DNA of 64,000 bases from Kurthia massiliensis (GCF_000285555.1 NZ_HE610997.1:51769-115768), one strand, 5' to 3'; positions 15,584-24,974 are shown, counted from the stretch's first letter. Numbers and translations are program-made. The notes: generated by a model from the sequence alone, not told the origin.

Positions 15584-17134
15584 TTAAGATTCACGTACCC
15601 ATTTTTCTTGGAAACGAGCGATATCGCGATACTCATCTTTAAATAGACGAGAAATACGAATATAAATTGGAATCAATTCTTTGTATACTTCAAAGTTTTC
15701 TTGGATTGGTGCATGAGCATGTGTTGAACCGACCCATTTCGAAATAATCGAGAAGTCTTCAATTTCACCAAGTGCGTACATACCTAATACGATAGCACCT
15801 AAGCAAGAGCTTTCGAAGCTTTCAGGTACTGTGACTTCTTGGTTGAAAATATCGGCCATCATTTGACGCCATAGACCAGAACGGGCAAAGCCGCCCGTTG
15901 CTTGGATTTTTTCAGGCGTACCGATCACTTCTTCTAAGGCGATAAATACTGTATATAAATTGAAAATAACACCTTCTAATACGGCGCGAATCATATGTTC
16001 TTTTTTATGGTGTAAGCCTAAACCGAAGAATGAACCACGTGCATTCGCATCCCATAATGGAGCACGTTCGCCAGCTAAATATGGGTGGAATAATAAGCCG
16101 TCTGCACCTGGTTTTACACGTGATGCAATTTTCGTTAATACGTCGTATGCATCGATGCCTAAACGTTTCGCTGTTTCGACTTCACTTGAAGCAAGCTCAT
16201 CACGTACCCAGCGGAATGTCATACCACCATTATTAACAGGACCGCCAACAACGTAATGTTTGTCTGTTAAGACGTAACAGAAAATACGACCTTTCGGATC
16301 GGTTACTGGTTTATCAACGACTGTACGAATCGCACCTGATGTACCGATTGTAATGGCTACGACACCAGGGTCAATGGCATTAACGCCTAAATTTGATAAT
16401 ACACCGTCGTTTGCGCCGATAATGAATGGCGTTTCTGTTGGTACACCGATCTCAGCTGCAATACCTTTACGTAGCGTACGTAAAACATGTGTCGTTGGTA
16501 CGAGCGTTGATAATTGGTCTTTTGTGATGCCAGCAACTTCAAGTGCTTCTGCATCCCAATCACTATTTTCTAAGTTAAACATACCTGTTGCAGAGGCAAT
16601 TGAATGGTCCACGACGTATTCGCCGAAAAATTTCTCGAAAATATATTCTTTAATGCCGATAAATTTCGCAGCATCATTAAAAATTTTTGGTTGGTCATGA
16701 CGTAACCATGTGATTTTTGCAAGTGGTGACATCGGGTGAATCGGTGTACCTGTGCGACGATAGATATCGTGACCGTTATAATCTGTTAAGATTTTTTCTG
16801 CCCAAGCGGTTGCACGGCTATCTGCCCACGTAATTGATTTTGTAAGTGGTTTGCCGTTTGCATCAATCGCAATAATTGAATGCATTGCTGCACTAAATGA
16901 TACGAGATGTAAGTCGCTTGTATCGATGTTACTTTTTTTCATCGTACCGGCAATAGCTTTTTTACAAGCTTGGTAAATTTCGTCGGGATCTTGCTCGGCA
17001 ACTTGTGGTGTCGGGCTATAAAGTGGATAGGTTTCATGGTGCATTGCCACGACTTCGCCATTGTTAGAAAAGAGCACTGCTTTCGTACTCGTCGTGCCAA
17101 TGTCGACACCTAAGTAATAAGCTGATTTTGACAT
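15584..17134 (-). CDS. gntK: gluconokinase (FGGY family)
   Basis: 516 residues, close to the 513 of B. subtilis GntK. It phosphorylates D-gluconate to 6-phosphogluconate with ATP. The FGGY N-terminal signature YLGVDIGTTSTKAVLF holds the ATP phosphate loop, FSAAMHSI and ITWADSRA line the sugar site, and the C-terminal ATGGFARSGLWRQ is the second FGGY motif. The family also includes xylulokinase; MHSI favours gluconate. ATG 17134 follows AAGGGATG at normal spacing. No gntR, gntP or gntZ is next to it, unlike in Bacillus, so gluconate uptake must be encoded elsewhere. Confidence 0.85.
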   Translation of the reverse strand: MSKSAYYLGVDIGTTSTKAVLFSNNGEVVAMHHETYPLYSPTPQVAEQDPDEIYQACKKAIAGTMKKSNIDTSDLHLVSFSAAMHSIIAIDANGKPLTKSITWADSRATAWAEKILTDYNGHDIYRRTGTPIHPMSPLAKITWLRHDQPKIFNDAAKFIGIKEYIFEKFFGEYVVDHSIASATGMFNLENSDWDAEALEVAGITKDQLSTLVPTTHVLRTLRKGIAAEIGVPTETPFIIGANDGVLSNLGVNAIDPGVVAITIGTSGAIRTVVDKPVTDPKGRIFCYVLTDKHYVVGGPVNNGGMTFRWVRDELASSEVETAKRLGIDAYDVLTKIASRVKPGADGLLFHPYLAGERAPLWDANARGSFFGLGLHHKKEHMIRAVLEGVIFNLYTVFIALEEVIGTPEKIQATGGFARSGLWRQMMADIFNQEVTVPESFESSCLGAIVLGMYALGEIEDFSIISKWVGSTHAHAPIQENFEVYKELIPIYIRISRLFKDEYRDIARFQEKWVRES

Positions 17135-17332
17135 AGACAATCATCCCTTCATAAATGTTCATAAAATTTATTTCATTTATATATTAGTTTTTGTGAAAAA
17201 ATATTTCTTACGATATAAGTTTACTCAATTTCTATCATAATTGAAAGTGTTTTCTTTCGCACGTACAAACTATTCCTGTAATTGCCATTTTGCAGTATAC
17301 TTAATGTACTCTATGAGAAATGAAGGGATTTC

Positions 17333-18244
17333 ATGCAACAAATGAACACAATTATAAAAGGGCTTCTTGCAAACAATTTTCAATTTGATGCGCAAGCAAC
17401 CTTTTATGTACTAACAGATGACACAACAAAAACACTTGGCGCAGCATTTGCTGAAGGATTACGTCAAAATGGCTATGACACAACATTAGAAGTGATGGCA
17501 GATCGGTCAAAAAATGGGGAAGAACCACCGAAAGCAATCGCTGAAAAATGGTATGACTACACAGCTGTCTTTTGTTTGACACGCTACTCTTTAACGCACA
17601 CGGTTGCGCGTAAAGAAGCAAATAAACGCGGTGTGTCTGTTATTACAATGCCAGGCATTACTGAAGATATTTTCTTTAATGGGGCAATGACTGCTGATTA
17701 TTCTAAAGTAGAACAAGAAACGCTCGTACGCGCCACACAATTAAGTGAAGCTTCAAGCGTCATCATTCATACAGGTGGTCAATACGAATTGAGATTGCCA
17801 CTTGAAGGACGTAAAGGATTGCCATCAACAGGCGTATTTAAAACACCTGCTGCATCAGGTAATTTACCATCTGGTGAAGCGTATATTGCGCCACTTGAAG
17901 GACGTGCCAATGGCGAAATTTTAATTACCGGTTCTATTGCTTCACTAGGTCTTGTGGACGAACCTGTATTGTTAACAATTCGTGACGGCTTACTTGTAGA
18001 TGCAAGTGGTACGCAAGGGAAAGCGCTGTTAACTATTTTAGGAGAAGGGGCAGGTCGCAACGTCGCTGAATTAGGAATTGGTACGAATTATAAAGCGCGG
18101 ATCATCGGAACAATTTTAGAAGATGAAAAAGCTTATGATACGATTCACGTTGCATTCGGTTCTAATCATACATTCGGTGGTACAGTAAATGCCGGGGTTC
18201 ATATTGATTGCGTAACGAAAAATCCAGAAATTATTTTCCGTTAA
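17333..18244 (+). CDS. M29-like aminopeptidase (leucyl aminopeptidase / NicX fold)
   Basis: 303 residues. It resembles the aminopeptidase T (M29) group and its relatives. Probable metal ligands lie in PSGEAYIAPLEG (Glu), ELGIGTNYKAR (Glu), HVAFGSNHTFGG (His) and VHIDCV (His, Asp). True M29 enzymes are about 410 residues and this one is ~100 shorter, so it belongs to the shorter subgroup seen in Bacillales and may not be a peptidase in the strict sense. ATG 17333 follows AAGGGA. Divergent from gntK. Confidence 0.75.
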   Translation: MQQMNTIIKGLLANNFQFDAQATFYVLTDDTTKTLGAAFAEGLRQNGYDTTLEVMADRSKNGEEPPKAIAEKWYDYTAVFCLTRYSLTHTVARKEANKRGVSVITMPGITEDIFFNGAMTADYSKVEQETLVRATQLSEASSVIIHTGGQYELRLPLEGRKGLPSTGVFKTPAASGNLPSGEAYIAPLEGRANGEILITGSIASLGLVDEPVLLTIRDGLLVDASGTQGKALLTILGEGAGRNVAELGIGTNYKARIIGTILEDEKAYDTIHVAFGSNHTFGGTVNAGVHIDCVTKNPEIIFR

Positions 18245-18245
18245 T

Positions 18246-18281
18246 AAAAAAGGAGATCGCCAAAAAGCGATCTCCTTTTTT
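18246..18281. terminator. bidirectional terminator between convergent genes
   Basis: AAAAAGGAGATCGC caaaaa GCGATCTCCTTTTT; shared with ilvE. Confidence 0.9.
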
Positions 18282-18286
18282 ATATG

Positions 18287-19348
18287 TTATAAACGAATCG
18301 TCCAACCGAACTCGTCAGCTAATTTTCCTGTTTGAATCCCTGTCAACGTATCATAAAGTAGTTGTGATACGTCACCAATTTTTTCCTCATTAATGACTAA
18401 TTCTTCGCCATCCCATAAAAGACGACCAACTGGTGAAATGACCGCTGCGGTACCTGTACCGAATACTTCTTCAAGCGTGCCATTTTTATGTGCTTCAATG
18501 ACTTCATCAATCGCGATATGACGTTCTTCTACTGGAATTCCTTTTTGTTTTAACACTTGAATCATCGAGTCACGCGTAATCCCCGGTAAAATACTACCTG
18601 TCAGTTCTGGTGTGACAACTGTGCCGTTGATTTTGAAGAAAATATTCATACTGCCGACTTCTTCGACATATTTATTTTCTTTCCCATCTAACCAAAGCGT
18701 TTGTGAATAACCTTTTGCATGCGCTTCTTCTGAAGAAATTAAGCTTGATGCATAGTTCCCACTCGTCTTCGCTTCACCTGTACCACCGACAACGGCACGC
18801 ACATATTTTTGTTCAACCATAATTTTGACAGGATTAATGCCTTCTGCGTAGTACGAACCTGATGGCGACATAATAATAATGAATTTATACGCTGTTGATG
18901 GGTCTACGCCTAAATTTGGTTCTGTCGCAATGACGAATGGACGAATGTAAAGAGATGTACCCGGTTCTTTCGGAATCCACTCACGGTCTACTTCGACTAA
19001 TTTTTTAAGTGCTTCAAGTGCGTATTCTTCATCAATTGCTGGAATACATAAACGCTCTGCTGAATGATTTAAACGCGCAAAGTTACGATCAGGACGGAAA
19101 AGTAATGTATCACCATCTACTGTTATGTATGCTTTTAATCCTTCGAAAATCGCTTGTCCATAATGGAATACTTTGCTCGCAGGGTCTAATTGAATTGGTG
19201 CATAAGGTTCAATACGACCACCGTGCCAACCTTTCTCTGTTGTGTAATCGAGCACAAACATATGGTCCGTAAAAATTTGACCAAATCCTAATTCATCTGC
19301 GTTCGGCTTTTGTTTCGGTGTCGTCGTGATGTTTACTGCAATTGTCAT
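18287..19348 (-). CDS. ilvE: branched-chain amino acid aminotransferase
   Basis: 353 residues. A class IV PLP enzyme that interconverts leucine, isoleucine and valine with their 2-oxo acids. The PLP lysine lies in GEAKTSGNYASSL, and EEVGSMNIFF and GSILPGITRDS are the signature segments of the larger (ilvE/ywaA-type) subgroup. ATG 19348 follows GGGAGGA. The open frame extends 6 codons further without a site. A single gene; no T-box is visible in the ~120 bases upstream. Confidence 0.93.
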   Translation of the reverse strand: MTIAVNITTTPKQKPNADELGFGQIFTDHMFVLDYTTEKGWHGGRIEPYAPIQLDPASKVFHYGQAIFEGLKAYITVDGDTLLFRPDRNFARLNHSAERLCIPAIDEEYALEALKKLVEVDREWIPKEPGTSLYIRPFVIATEPNLGVDPSTAYKFIIIMSPSGSYYAEGINPVKIMVEQKYVRAVVGGTGEAKTSGNYASSLISSEEAHAKGYSQTLWLDGKENKYVEEVGSMNIFFKINGTVVTPELTGSILPGITRDSMIQVLKQKGIPVEERHIAIDEVIEAHKNGTLEEVFGTGTAAVISPVGRLLWDGEELVINEEKIGDVSQLLYDTLTGIQTGKLADEFGWTIRL

Positions 19349-19466
19349 GCTAAAATCCTCCCTCAATCAATATGACAATATCGTACCATTAATTTAAATT
19401 TTTAGAAAGTTCTAAAATAATGACGAAAATGATTTAATATTTTAGCTCGCTAGTCTATATAAAAAT

Positions 19467-19491
19467 AAAAAAACGCCAGCAAAATGCTGAC
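19467..19491 (-). terminator. terminator after cidB
   Basis: On the minus strand ACGTCAGC atttt GCTGGCGTTTTTTT. It closes the cidA-cidB unit. Confidence 0.75.
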
Positions 19492-19498
19492 GTATCAG

Positions 19499-20188
19499 TT
19501 ATAGCAATATACGTTCTAAATAAGGAAAAAATGTTTCAGATAGCACAATGCTTACAAGCGCTGCAACGATCATCGCCAGTGAAGAGAAAGTTCCTTCACG
19601 TTCGCCAAATTCAAACGCTTTTGACGTACCACAGCCGTGTGCACCCATACCAAGTAATAAACCTTTAGAAGCGGCTTGTTTAAAGTGAAACCATCGAATG
19701 ACAAGTGGTCCGACGATGCTGCCTGTTAAGCCAGTAACAATAACGAATACAGCGGTCATTGTCGGTTCGCCGCCAATAATATTTGAAATGTCCATCGCAA
19801 TTGGTGTCGTAATAGAACGAGGGACAAGGCTATTCACCATTTCATTATTCAGTCCTGCAAGCACAGCTAATATAAATGACGATGCAATCGCGACGACAGA
19901 GCCGGTAATTAAGCTCGCAAAAATCGCTTTTGCATTTCGTTTTAGCAATGCATAGTTTTTATACATCGGTACCGCAAATGCGACTGTAGCTGGACCGAGT
20001 AATTTGGATAACCATGTTGCACCGCTATTATATTGTTCATAGTCTACGCCTGTTAAAAGTAAAATAACGACCAAAATAAGGGGACAAATAAGTAGGGGAG
20101 AGAGCCATATTTTCGCGTAGTGGGCGTATATTTTTTTACTCGTGTAAAAAATAATAATCGTGCCGACTAAAGCAAGGAAAGCGATCAT
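19499..20188 (-). CDS. cidB: LrgB/CidB-family membrane protein
   Basis: 229 residues, about seven membrane helices. LGPATVAFAVPMYKN and MGAHGCGTSKAFEFGEREGTFSSLAM are the family signatures. With its LrgA/CidA partner it influences murein hydrolase activity and programmed lysis. Plant and some bacterial members carry glycolate or pyruvate, and transport is a live alternative role. The start ATG overlaps the cidA stop (ATGA), so the two are translationally coupled. Partner LysR gene upstream matches the cidR-cidA-cidB group. Confidence 0.85.
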   Translation of the reverse strand: MIAFLALVGTIIIFYTSKKIYAHYAKIWLSPLLICPLILVVILLLTGVDYEQYNSGATWLSKLLGPATVAFAVPMYKNYALLKRNAKAIFASLITGSVVAIASSFILAVLAGLNNEMVNSLVPRSITTPIAMDISNIIGGEPTMTAVFVIVTGLTGSIVGPLVIRWFHFKQAASKGLLLGMGAHGCGTSKAFEFGEREGTFSSLAMIVAALVSIVLSETFFPYLERILL

Positions 20189-20559
20189 TTAGATGCATCT
20201 CCTTTCGCAAAACGTTCAGAAACAAAGCCAGTTGTCGCCATAACAATAATTGTACTTAAAATAATGACACAAATTAATTTAATGCCGATAATGCCGAAAA
20301 TTTCATCGTATTGAATAACGCCAACTGCCGCTGGAACGAAAAATAATAATAGTTCGCCAGTTAAAAAACCAGCACCTGCATCTACCCATTTTAATTGGAT
20401 AATATGCATTTTTAAACAAATAAATAATAAAACGAGGCCGATAATGCTGCCGGGTATTTTCCAATGGAATGTATCACTAATCCATGTACCGACGAGTAAA
20501 AAGCCCCAAATCAAAATGATTTGCACAATAATGAGCGCAACCTTTCGAACGATTAACAA
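20185..20559 (-). CDS. cidA: CidA/LrgA-family holin-like protein
   Basis: 124 residues if TTG 20559 is used, with four membrane helices. KIPGSIIGLVLLFICL is the family core. ATG 20583 would add 8 residues, but it lies inside the T run of the upstream terminator, and its AAGGGG site sits in that hairpin. AAAGGTAG lies 10 bases before TTG 20559, which also aligns with known CidA N termini. Overlaps cidB by four bases. Confidence 0.8.
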   Translation of the reverse strand: MLIVRKVALIIVQIILIWGFLLVGTWISDTFHWKIPGSIIGLVLLFICLKMHIIQLKWVDAGAGFLTGELLLFFVPAAVGVIQYDEIFGIIGIKLICVIILSTIIVMATTGFVSERFAKGDASK

Positions 20560-20580
20560 TAGAATCACTACCTTTATATA

Positions 20581-20608
20581 CAAAAAAGCTACCCCTTCAC
20601 AAGTAGCT
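20581..20608 (-). terminator. terminator between cidR and cidA
   Basis: Minus strand: AAGCTAC...GTAGCTT around a loop that contains AAGGGG, followed by TTTTTT. It ends cidR transcripts just before the cidA coding region and could act as an attenuator. Confidence 0.6.
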
Positions 20609-20677
20609 TCTCGTTACTGAATAAATAAAGTGTATAACAAAATAAGTCATGCGTAAAATACATAATTATTATTCTGT

Positions 20678-21559
20678 TTATGCCAAATTGGAATTTTGTA
20701 TGTAATCAATAAATGCACGAATAGCACGAGAACGATAACGGTCCTTTTTTAAAATAAAGGCGATTTCCCATAAAATCGGACGTTCTAACGGAATTGACAC
20801 GATTTTTTCATCATTTGTTTTACGAGCAAATGGCTCAGGGAATAACGCAATGCCTAAATTATGTTCAATCATTTGACTAATAAATTCCCAGTGCGAGCTT
20901 TCGAACGCAATATGTGGTTCAAAACCATACGCTTCACATTCTTGAACGATTCGATCATGTAATGTAAAGTCTTCTGAAAATAATAGAAGTGATTCATCCA
21001 TTAAGTCTTTCATCGATAGCGTTTGATGATTTGCTAACCGATGCTCACGGTTAACGACGACGACAACGTCTGCTGTCACAAACGGAATGACATCATAATC
21101 TTCATCGTGCGCGGGCAACATCACAAATCCTGCATCGAGCTCACCTGATAAGACACGCTCTTTCACCACATTTGCTCCGATTTCATCAAGTTGGAAAGTG
21201 ATTTCAGGAAATAGCGCCTGAAAACCTTTCATCATTTTCGCGAAAAATAAAATGCCGATTAATGGGGGCATTCCTAATTTTAAATGCCCCGTTTTTAAAT
21301 GTTCCATATCTTCTAAGACAGTATGTACTTCATCGACCATTTGAATAATTTGAACAGCACGTTCTAATACGATTTCTCCAGCATCTGTAAGAACGACACG
21401 TTTATTCGAACGGTCGAATAGCGTCGTACCTAATTCCATTTCTAATTGACGTACCATTTTCGAAATCGTCGGTTGTGTTACATGCAATGTATGTGCTGCT
21501 TTCGTAAAACTTTGTTGTTTCGCAACTTCCGTAAAATAAGTAAGTTGACGGACATCCAT
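20678..21559 (-). CDS. cidR: LysR-family regulator, CidR-like
   Basis: 293 residues. N-terminal helix-turn-helix (DVRQLTYFTEVAKQQSFTKAA, then HVTQPTISKMVRQLE) followed by a LysR substrate-binding domain (about 90-293). CidR proteins control cidAB in response to acetate or overflow metabolism. The two genes downstream on the same strand support this assignment. ATG 21559 follows GGAGGG; the frame upstream of it is open but unsupported. CidR is more often divergent from its targets; here all three run in one direction. Confidence 0.85.
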   Translation of the reverse strand: MDVRQLTYFTEVAKQQSFTKAAHTLHVTQPTISKMVRQLEMELGTTLFDRSNKRVVLTDAGEIVLERAVQIIQMVDEVHTVLEDMEHLKTGHLKLGMPPLIGILFFAKMMKGFQALFPEITFQLDEIGANVVKERVLSGELDAGFVMLPAHDEDYDVIPFVTADVVVVVNREHRLANHQTLSMKDLMDESLLLFSEDFTLHDRIVQECEAYGFEPHIAFESSHWEFISQMIEHNLGIALFPEPFARKTNDEKIVSIPLERPILWEIAFILKKDRYRSRAIRAFIDYIQNSNLA

Positions 21560-21707
21560 CGTGAAACCCTCCTTTGTGACGATATTATGGAAAATTATAC
21601 TACAAAGATGTGAAGAAAACGAAAAATCGAACATTATGTGAGAATATCGCAATTTAACGGGAATGTAAGTATAATAAGGGCAATCGTTGATGGATGGGGA
21701 TGTTGAC

Positions 21708-22112
21708 ATGACAATGACAATGCCAATTTTTTTCGTATTTCTCTACTGTATTGTACTAATTATCGTTAGTATGAATGGATTAATTCAATATAAGCGTTAT
21801 AAAGCAGGCTTAAGGGGAGAACATGTAAAACAGCCGCTTTTAGGGATGCTTTATACAACGCTCACGAAGAAGCGATTCATGCGAACGATCCTTGTCATCT
21901 CTTTGAAGTTTGGCGTTTACTTTTATGCTTATTTGCTGTATCCGCATAGTTGGATGTTAATGATTTGCGGGTTATTAGCCATCGGGCGGTTATACGTATT
22001 GTGGATGCCTCTTGAAAAATTACGCCAAACACGATGGGATGTTATTATCTTGTTTTTAGAATTAACGTTTGTAACATTATTCACCGCTTCGTTGCTCGTA
22101 TACGAGGCATAG
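21708..22112 (+). CDS. small membrane protein of unknown function (134 aa)
   Basis: Four hydrophobic segments: 5-25, 64-80, 82-100 and 110-130. The loop after the first is strongly basic (QYKRYKAGLRGEHVK), so it is cytoplasmic. Family not recognised. ATG 21708 has GGGG 8 bases before it. The next gene follows after 11 bases, indicating an operon. Confidence 0.65.
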   Translation: MTMTMPIFFVFLYCIVLIIVSMNGLIQYKRYKAGLRGEHVKQPLLGMLYTTLTKKRFMRTILVISLKFGVYFYAYLLYPHSWMLMICGLLAIGRLYVLWMPLEKLRQTRWDVIILFLELTFVTLFTASLLVYEA

Positions 22113-22123
22113 GAGGGATTAAC

Positions 22124-22588
22124 ATGAAAATTACATGGGATGTTTTTCATGATGACGAATTAATTGAAAAAGGGGAATTTAATCCATTTTTTTGGCGAGG
22201 TGGTATTTTTACAGTACTACTAGATGGTCAGAAAAGATTGTCGATTGAGTCGAATGTCAATCACGGTATTTTAATTGAAGATATCGGAAAGGCTTTAGTA
22301 GGCGCGCTTGAAACAGATAACCCTCAAACCTTTCATACGTACAGTACATCGAAGTCATATGACGTCATTTTTTTAGGACGCGTCATAGAGTTTCGGAATT
22401 TTGACCCCGAAACACTCAAAACGCTCAGACGGTCGATACTACCAAAAATCGCATTCATTGATGCGTTTAAAACAACATTGTGCCATTATTTAAATACGTT
22501 AAAACAGCGAAATGAAACAATCGTTGAAAACGAATTGTTTCAACGTATTCAGAAACAACTCGTTTTGCTAAATGCATATACAGAGTAG
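22124..22588 (+). CDS. unknown soluble protein (154 aa)
   Basis: Mixed alpha/beta, with no signal peptide. A beta-rich front (MKITWDVFHDDELIEKGEF) and a helical tail. ATG 22124 follows AGGAGGG; the upstream in-frame ATG at 22034 lies inside the preceding gene. Function unknown; co-transcribed with the membrane protein before it. Confidence 0.65.
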   Translation: MKITWDVFHDDELIEKGEFNPFFWRGGIFTVLLDGQKRLSIESNVNHGILIEDIGKALVGALETDNPQTFHTYSTSKSYDVIFLGRVIEFRNFDPETLKTLRRSILPKIAFIDAFKTTLCHYLNTLKQRNETIVENELFQRIQKQLVLLNAYTE

Positions 22589-22616
22589 CCATCACAAACG
22601 CTATGGCTATTTTTTT
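22586..22616 (+). terminator. Rho-independent terminator
   Basis: TAGCCAT cacaaacgct ATGGCTA followed by seven T; overlaps the stop codon. Confidence 0.8.
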
Positions 22617-22656
22617 ATGGCGCCTTCTTTTATAATAAATAGCGGAGGTTGATTTT

Positions 22657-23133
22657 TTGAACAAATTAGCTTGGTACATATCATTAGCGATCACACTATT
22701 TGGATTTTTAATCGTACGGTACTATTTTACGTTATCGCCCGATGAACCGTTGAAAGCTTTAAATCCAGCGTTTATACCACTTATTTTTATCGTACCTTTT
22801 TTATTGTTGAGCTTATTTATTACGTTTATCGTAGGCAGTCAATATTTTTACGATTTTACGATGAAACGTCTTTTGAATTATGTAGGCATTTTGTTATTAA
22901 TCGTTGTCGTAGGAAGTTACGTAACGTTTGTGCAAATTGATAGCGACTTGAAGCTATTCGGCGGTTCGACAACCGACCCTTCATCGACTATTTATCATTT
23001 GAACATATGGAATAGTTATACAAATGGTTGGTTTATCAATGAAATGACATTTTTCGCATTACATGCGATCGCCTTTGGGCTTGGGTTTTTTAAAAGAAAA
23101 AGCGCATATCCGGAAGAAAAAACAGATGTATAA
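22657..23133 (+). CDS. four-helix membrane protein of unknown function
   Basis: 158 residues with hydrophobic segments at 5-22, 38-61, 75-93 and 128-145 and a basic C terminus (FKRKSAYPEEK). Start TTG 22657 with GGAGGT 7 bases before. No family named with confidence. Confidence 0.65.
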   Translation: MNKLAWYISLAITLFGFLIVRYYFTLSPDEPLKALNPAFIPLIFIVPFLLLSLFITFIVGSQYFYDFTMKRLLNYVGILLLIVVVGSYVTFVQIDSDLKLFGGSTTDPSSTIYHLNIWNSYTNGWFINEMTFFALHAIAFGLGFFKRKSAYPEEKTDV

Positions 23134-23315
23134 GCATCTGTTTTTTTACGATAAAAGAAATTTTGAAATTATAATAGTGAAATTTAGAATAAAAGAGAAA
23201 AATATTTTATAAACAAGAAAACGTTTATTTTAACAATAATATTGCACAAAGTACAAATTAGGTGTAAAATAGTTTTTGTAAGTGAGAGAGCAATAAGTTA
23301 TTTTCATAAAACAAT

Positions 23316-23386
23316 GCCTACTTAGTTTAGTGGTAGAACAGCGGTCTCGTAATCCGCAGACGAGAGTTCGATTCTCCCAGTGGGCA
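23316..23386 (+). tRNA. tRNA-Thr (anticodon CGT)
   Basis: 71 bases with a full cloverleaf. Acceptor GCCTACT/AGTGGGC (one G-U pair), D stem GTTT/GAAC, anticodon loop CTCGTAA in stem GCGGT/TCCGC, T arm GAGAG TTCGATT CTCCC, discriminator A. The CGT anticodon reads ACG. Two mismatches stand out: T-T at 31-39 and A-C at 50-64. No CCA is encoded (TCA follows). It stands alone. Confidence 0.85.
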
Positions 23387-23432
23387 TCACCTTTTTTAAT
23401 TACGATGTGTCGTAAAATTTATTACATTTCAA

Positions 23433-23474
23433 AAAACCGCTAGATGTTGTTGTAGTCAACATCTAGCGGTTTTT
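23433..23474. terminator. long terminator hairpin
   Basis: AAAACCGCTAGATGTTG and CAACATCTAGCGGTTTT form a 17-base perfect stem. It closes the tRNA unit and would stop transcription in both directions. Confidence 0.9.
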
Positions 23475-23522
23475 CGTTTGAAAAATTGGCAGAACGGAAA
23501 CAGATATGCAAGAGGTGATGAT

Positions 23523-24110
23523 GTGAAATTCTTAGAATGGATTGACTTAACAGCGCCACATTGGGGACCGTTATCAACATTATTAGGTGCTCTAATAGGT
23601 GCTGTAATCACAGGTCTTATTGCGATTATTGTTAATAAAGATACAGAAAATAAGCGGTTAAAAGAAAAAAGAGAAGCAGAATCTAAAATGAACGACATTT
23701 TAAAATTTTATTTGCACGATATAAAAGAAGATTATTTGCTCATTTTATCGCTTTACGAGCAATACAATGCAGATCAATATACGACGACACAAGCAGTGAA
23801 AAATGCGAACGATACGAAGGAAGTAACTTTTAGGCCACAAACTGTTGACGCAAAGACAATACAATTAATGCAGCAGTACGTAGAAGTCTCGAAACGTCAT
23901 TTGGCAAATTTAGAAAAGCTGACGCAAATTGATTTAGTATCGATTCGACGAGGAGATTTAAAAAACTTTTTAACGATTCTATCGGATATTAAACAGACGC
24001 ATTTACCGTATTTCCGCCAACATGACCAGGCACAGCATTTAAATATTCAGCTAGATGCCCAAGAAATTCATACGCTCATTGAAAAGATTGACCATTTTCT
24101 GTCGCTCTGA
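23523..24110 (+). CDS. single-pass membrane protein with coiled-coil tail (195 aa)
   Basis: One membrane helix at about 17-38 (GALIGAVITGLIAIIV), followed by a charged coiled coil (NKDTENKRLKEKREAESK) and a helical cytoplasmic domain. Family unknown. GTG 23523 has AGAGGT 6 bases before it; the longer frame starting at 23478 has no ribosome site and runs into the terminator. Confidence 0.6.
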   Translation: MKFLEWIDLTAPHWGPLSTLLGALIGAVITGLIAIIVNKDTENKRLKEKREAESKMNDILKFYLHDIKEDYLLILSLYEQYNADQYTTTQAVKNANDTKEVTFRPQTVDAKTIQLMQQYVEVSKRHLANLEKLTQIDLVSIRRGDLKNFLTILSDIKQTHLPYFRQHDQAQHLNIQLDAQEIHTLIEKIDHFLSL

Positions 24111-24242
24111 CACGAGAAACGATGAAGTTCGTGTAATATATTTACAAAAGTTCCACCTTCATGTTTTAATGAGAGTAGCTACGACGCATACATAAAATAT
24201 TTGCTGTAGCGAGAATATTGGGGATACGTAGGAGGAAAAAGA

Positions 24243-24425
24243 ATGAACGAACAAGAATTAGAACAATTAAAAATCGCTGCAAAAGTAGATGTTGTTAAAA
24301 ACATCTTAATCGAAAAAGAGATCGTATCAGAAGCTGAAATGAACAGTGCAATCAATCTTTTTATTCGTAAAGCAGTAGGGGAAGAACAATACAAAGCGTT
24401 AGATGACGCAAACAAATTAGCATAA
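24243..24425 (+). CDS. unknown small helical protein (60 aa)
   Basis: A short acidic helical protein behind a strong AGGAGG site with 7-base spacing. Entirely soluble. I see no family. Its own terminator follows. Confidence 0.6.
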   Translation: MNEQELEQLKIAAKVDVVKNILIEKEIVSEAEMNSAINLFIRKAVGEEQYKALDDANKLA

Positions 24426-24432
24426 AAGACGA

Positions 24433-24459
24433 GAGCGGATCGAAATGATTCGCTCTTTT
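24433..24459 (+). terminator. Rho-independent terminator
   Basis: GAGCGGATC gaaat GATTCGCTC followed by TTTTA. Confidence 0.7.
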
Positions 24460-24521
24460 ATTGTGGCATGTTCATTTTCATCTATGAAAATGAACAATAA
24501 ATGAAAGGAAACATTTCACTA

Positions 24522-24953
24522 ATGAAAGCAATTACGATTAAACAACCATATGCAACACTTTTAGCGCTTGGCTATAAACAATATGAAACGAGAAGCTGGG
24601 CGACAACGTACAGAGGGGATTTCGCTATACATGCAGGAAAGACAATGGACCGAAAAGCTTTTGAAGATGCTGAAATTGTAGAATTGCTAAAAGCAGCGGG
24701 CTATCAGAACATGAAGGAGTTACCATTGGGTGCAGTCATTGCTACATGTACGTTAGTTAATTGTATGAAAATTACCAAAAATGCCCCACATCAAGGGTAT
24801 GCCATGACTGAAAAGACTCGTATTGATGGCATAGCATATAAGTTAGGAGATTTTTCAGAAGGACGTTATGCATGGGTTTTTGAAAATATGCAAATGTTAA
24901 CAAAGTCGATATCAATGAACGGTAGACTTAGTATATGGGATTTAAATATATAA
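24522..24953 (+). CDS. ASCH-domain protein
   Basis: 143 residues. The ASCH fold (a PUA-like RNA-binding barrel) is shown by AITIKQPYATLLALGYKQYETRSW at the N terminus and YRGDFAIHAGK. Proteins of this type bind RNA or act on modified nucleosides; YqfB, an N4-acetylcytidine amidohydrolase, is a relative. The exact activity is unknown here. ATG 24522 is where the domain begins; AAAGGA lies 12 bases before. Confidence 0.8.
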   Translation: MKAITIKQPYATLLALGYKQYETRSWATTYRGDFAIHAGKTMDRKAFEDAEIVELLKAAGYQNMKELPLGAVIATCTLVNCMKITKNAPHQGYAMTEKTRIDGIAYKLGDFSEGRYAWVFENMQMLTKSISMNGRLSIWDLNI

Positions 24954-24974
24954 CTCGCTAGTATATATAGTAAA

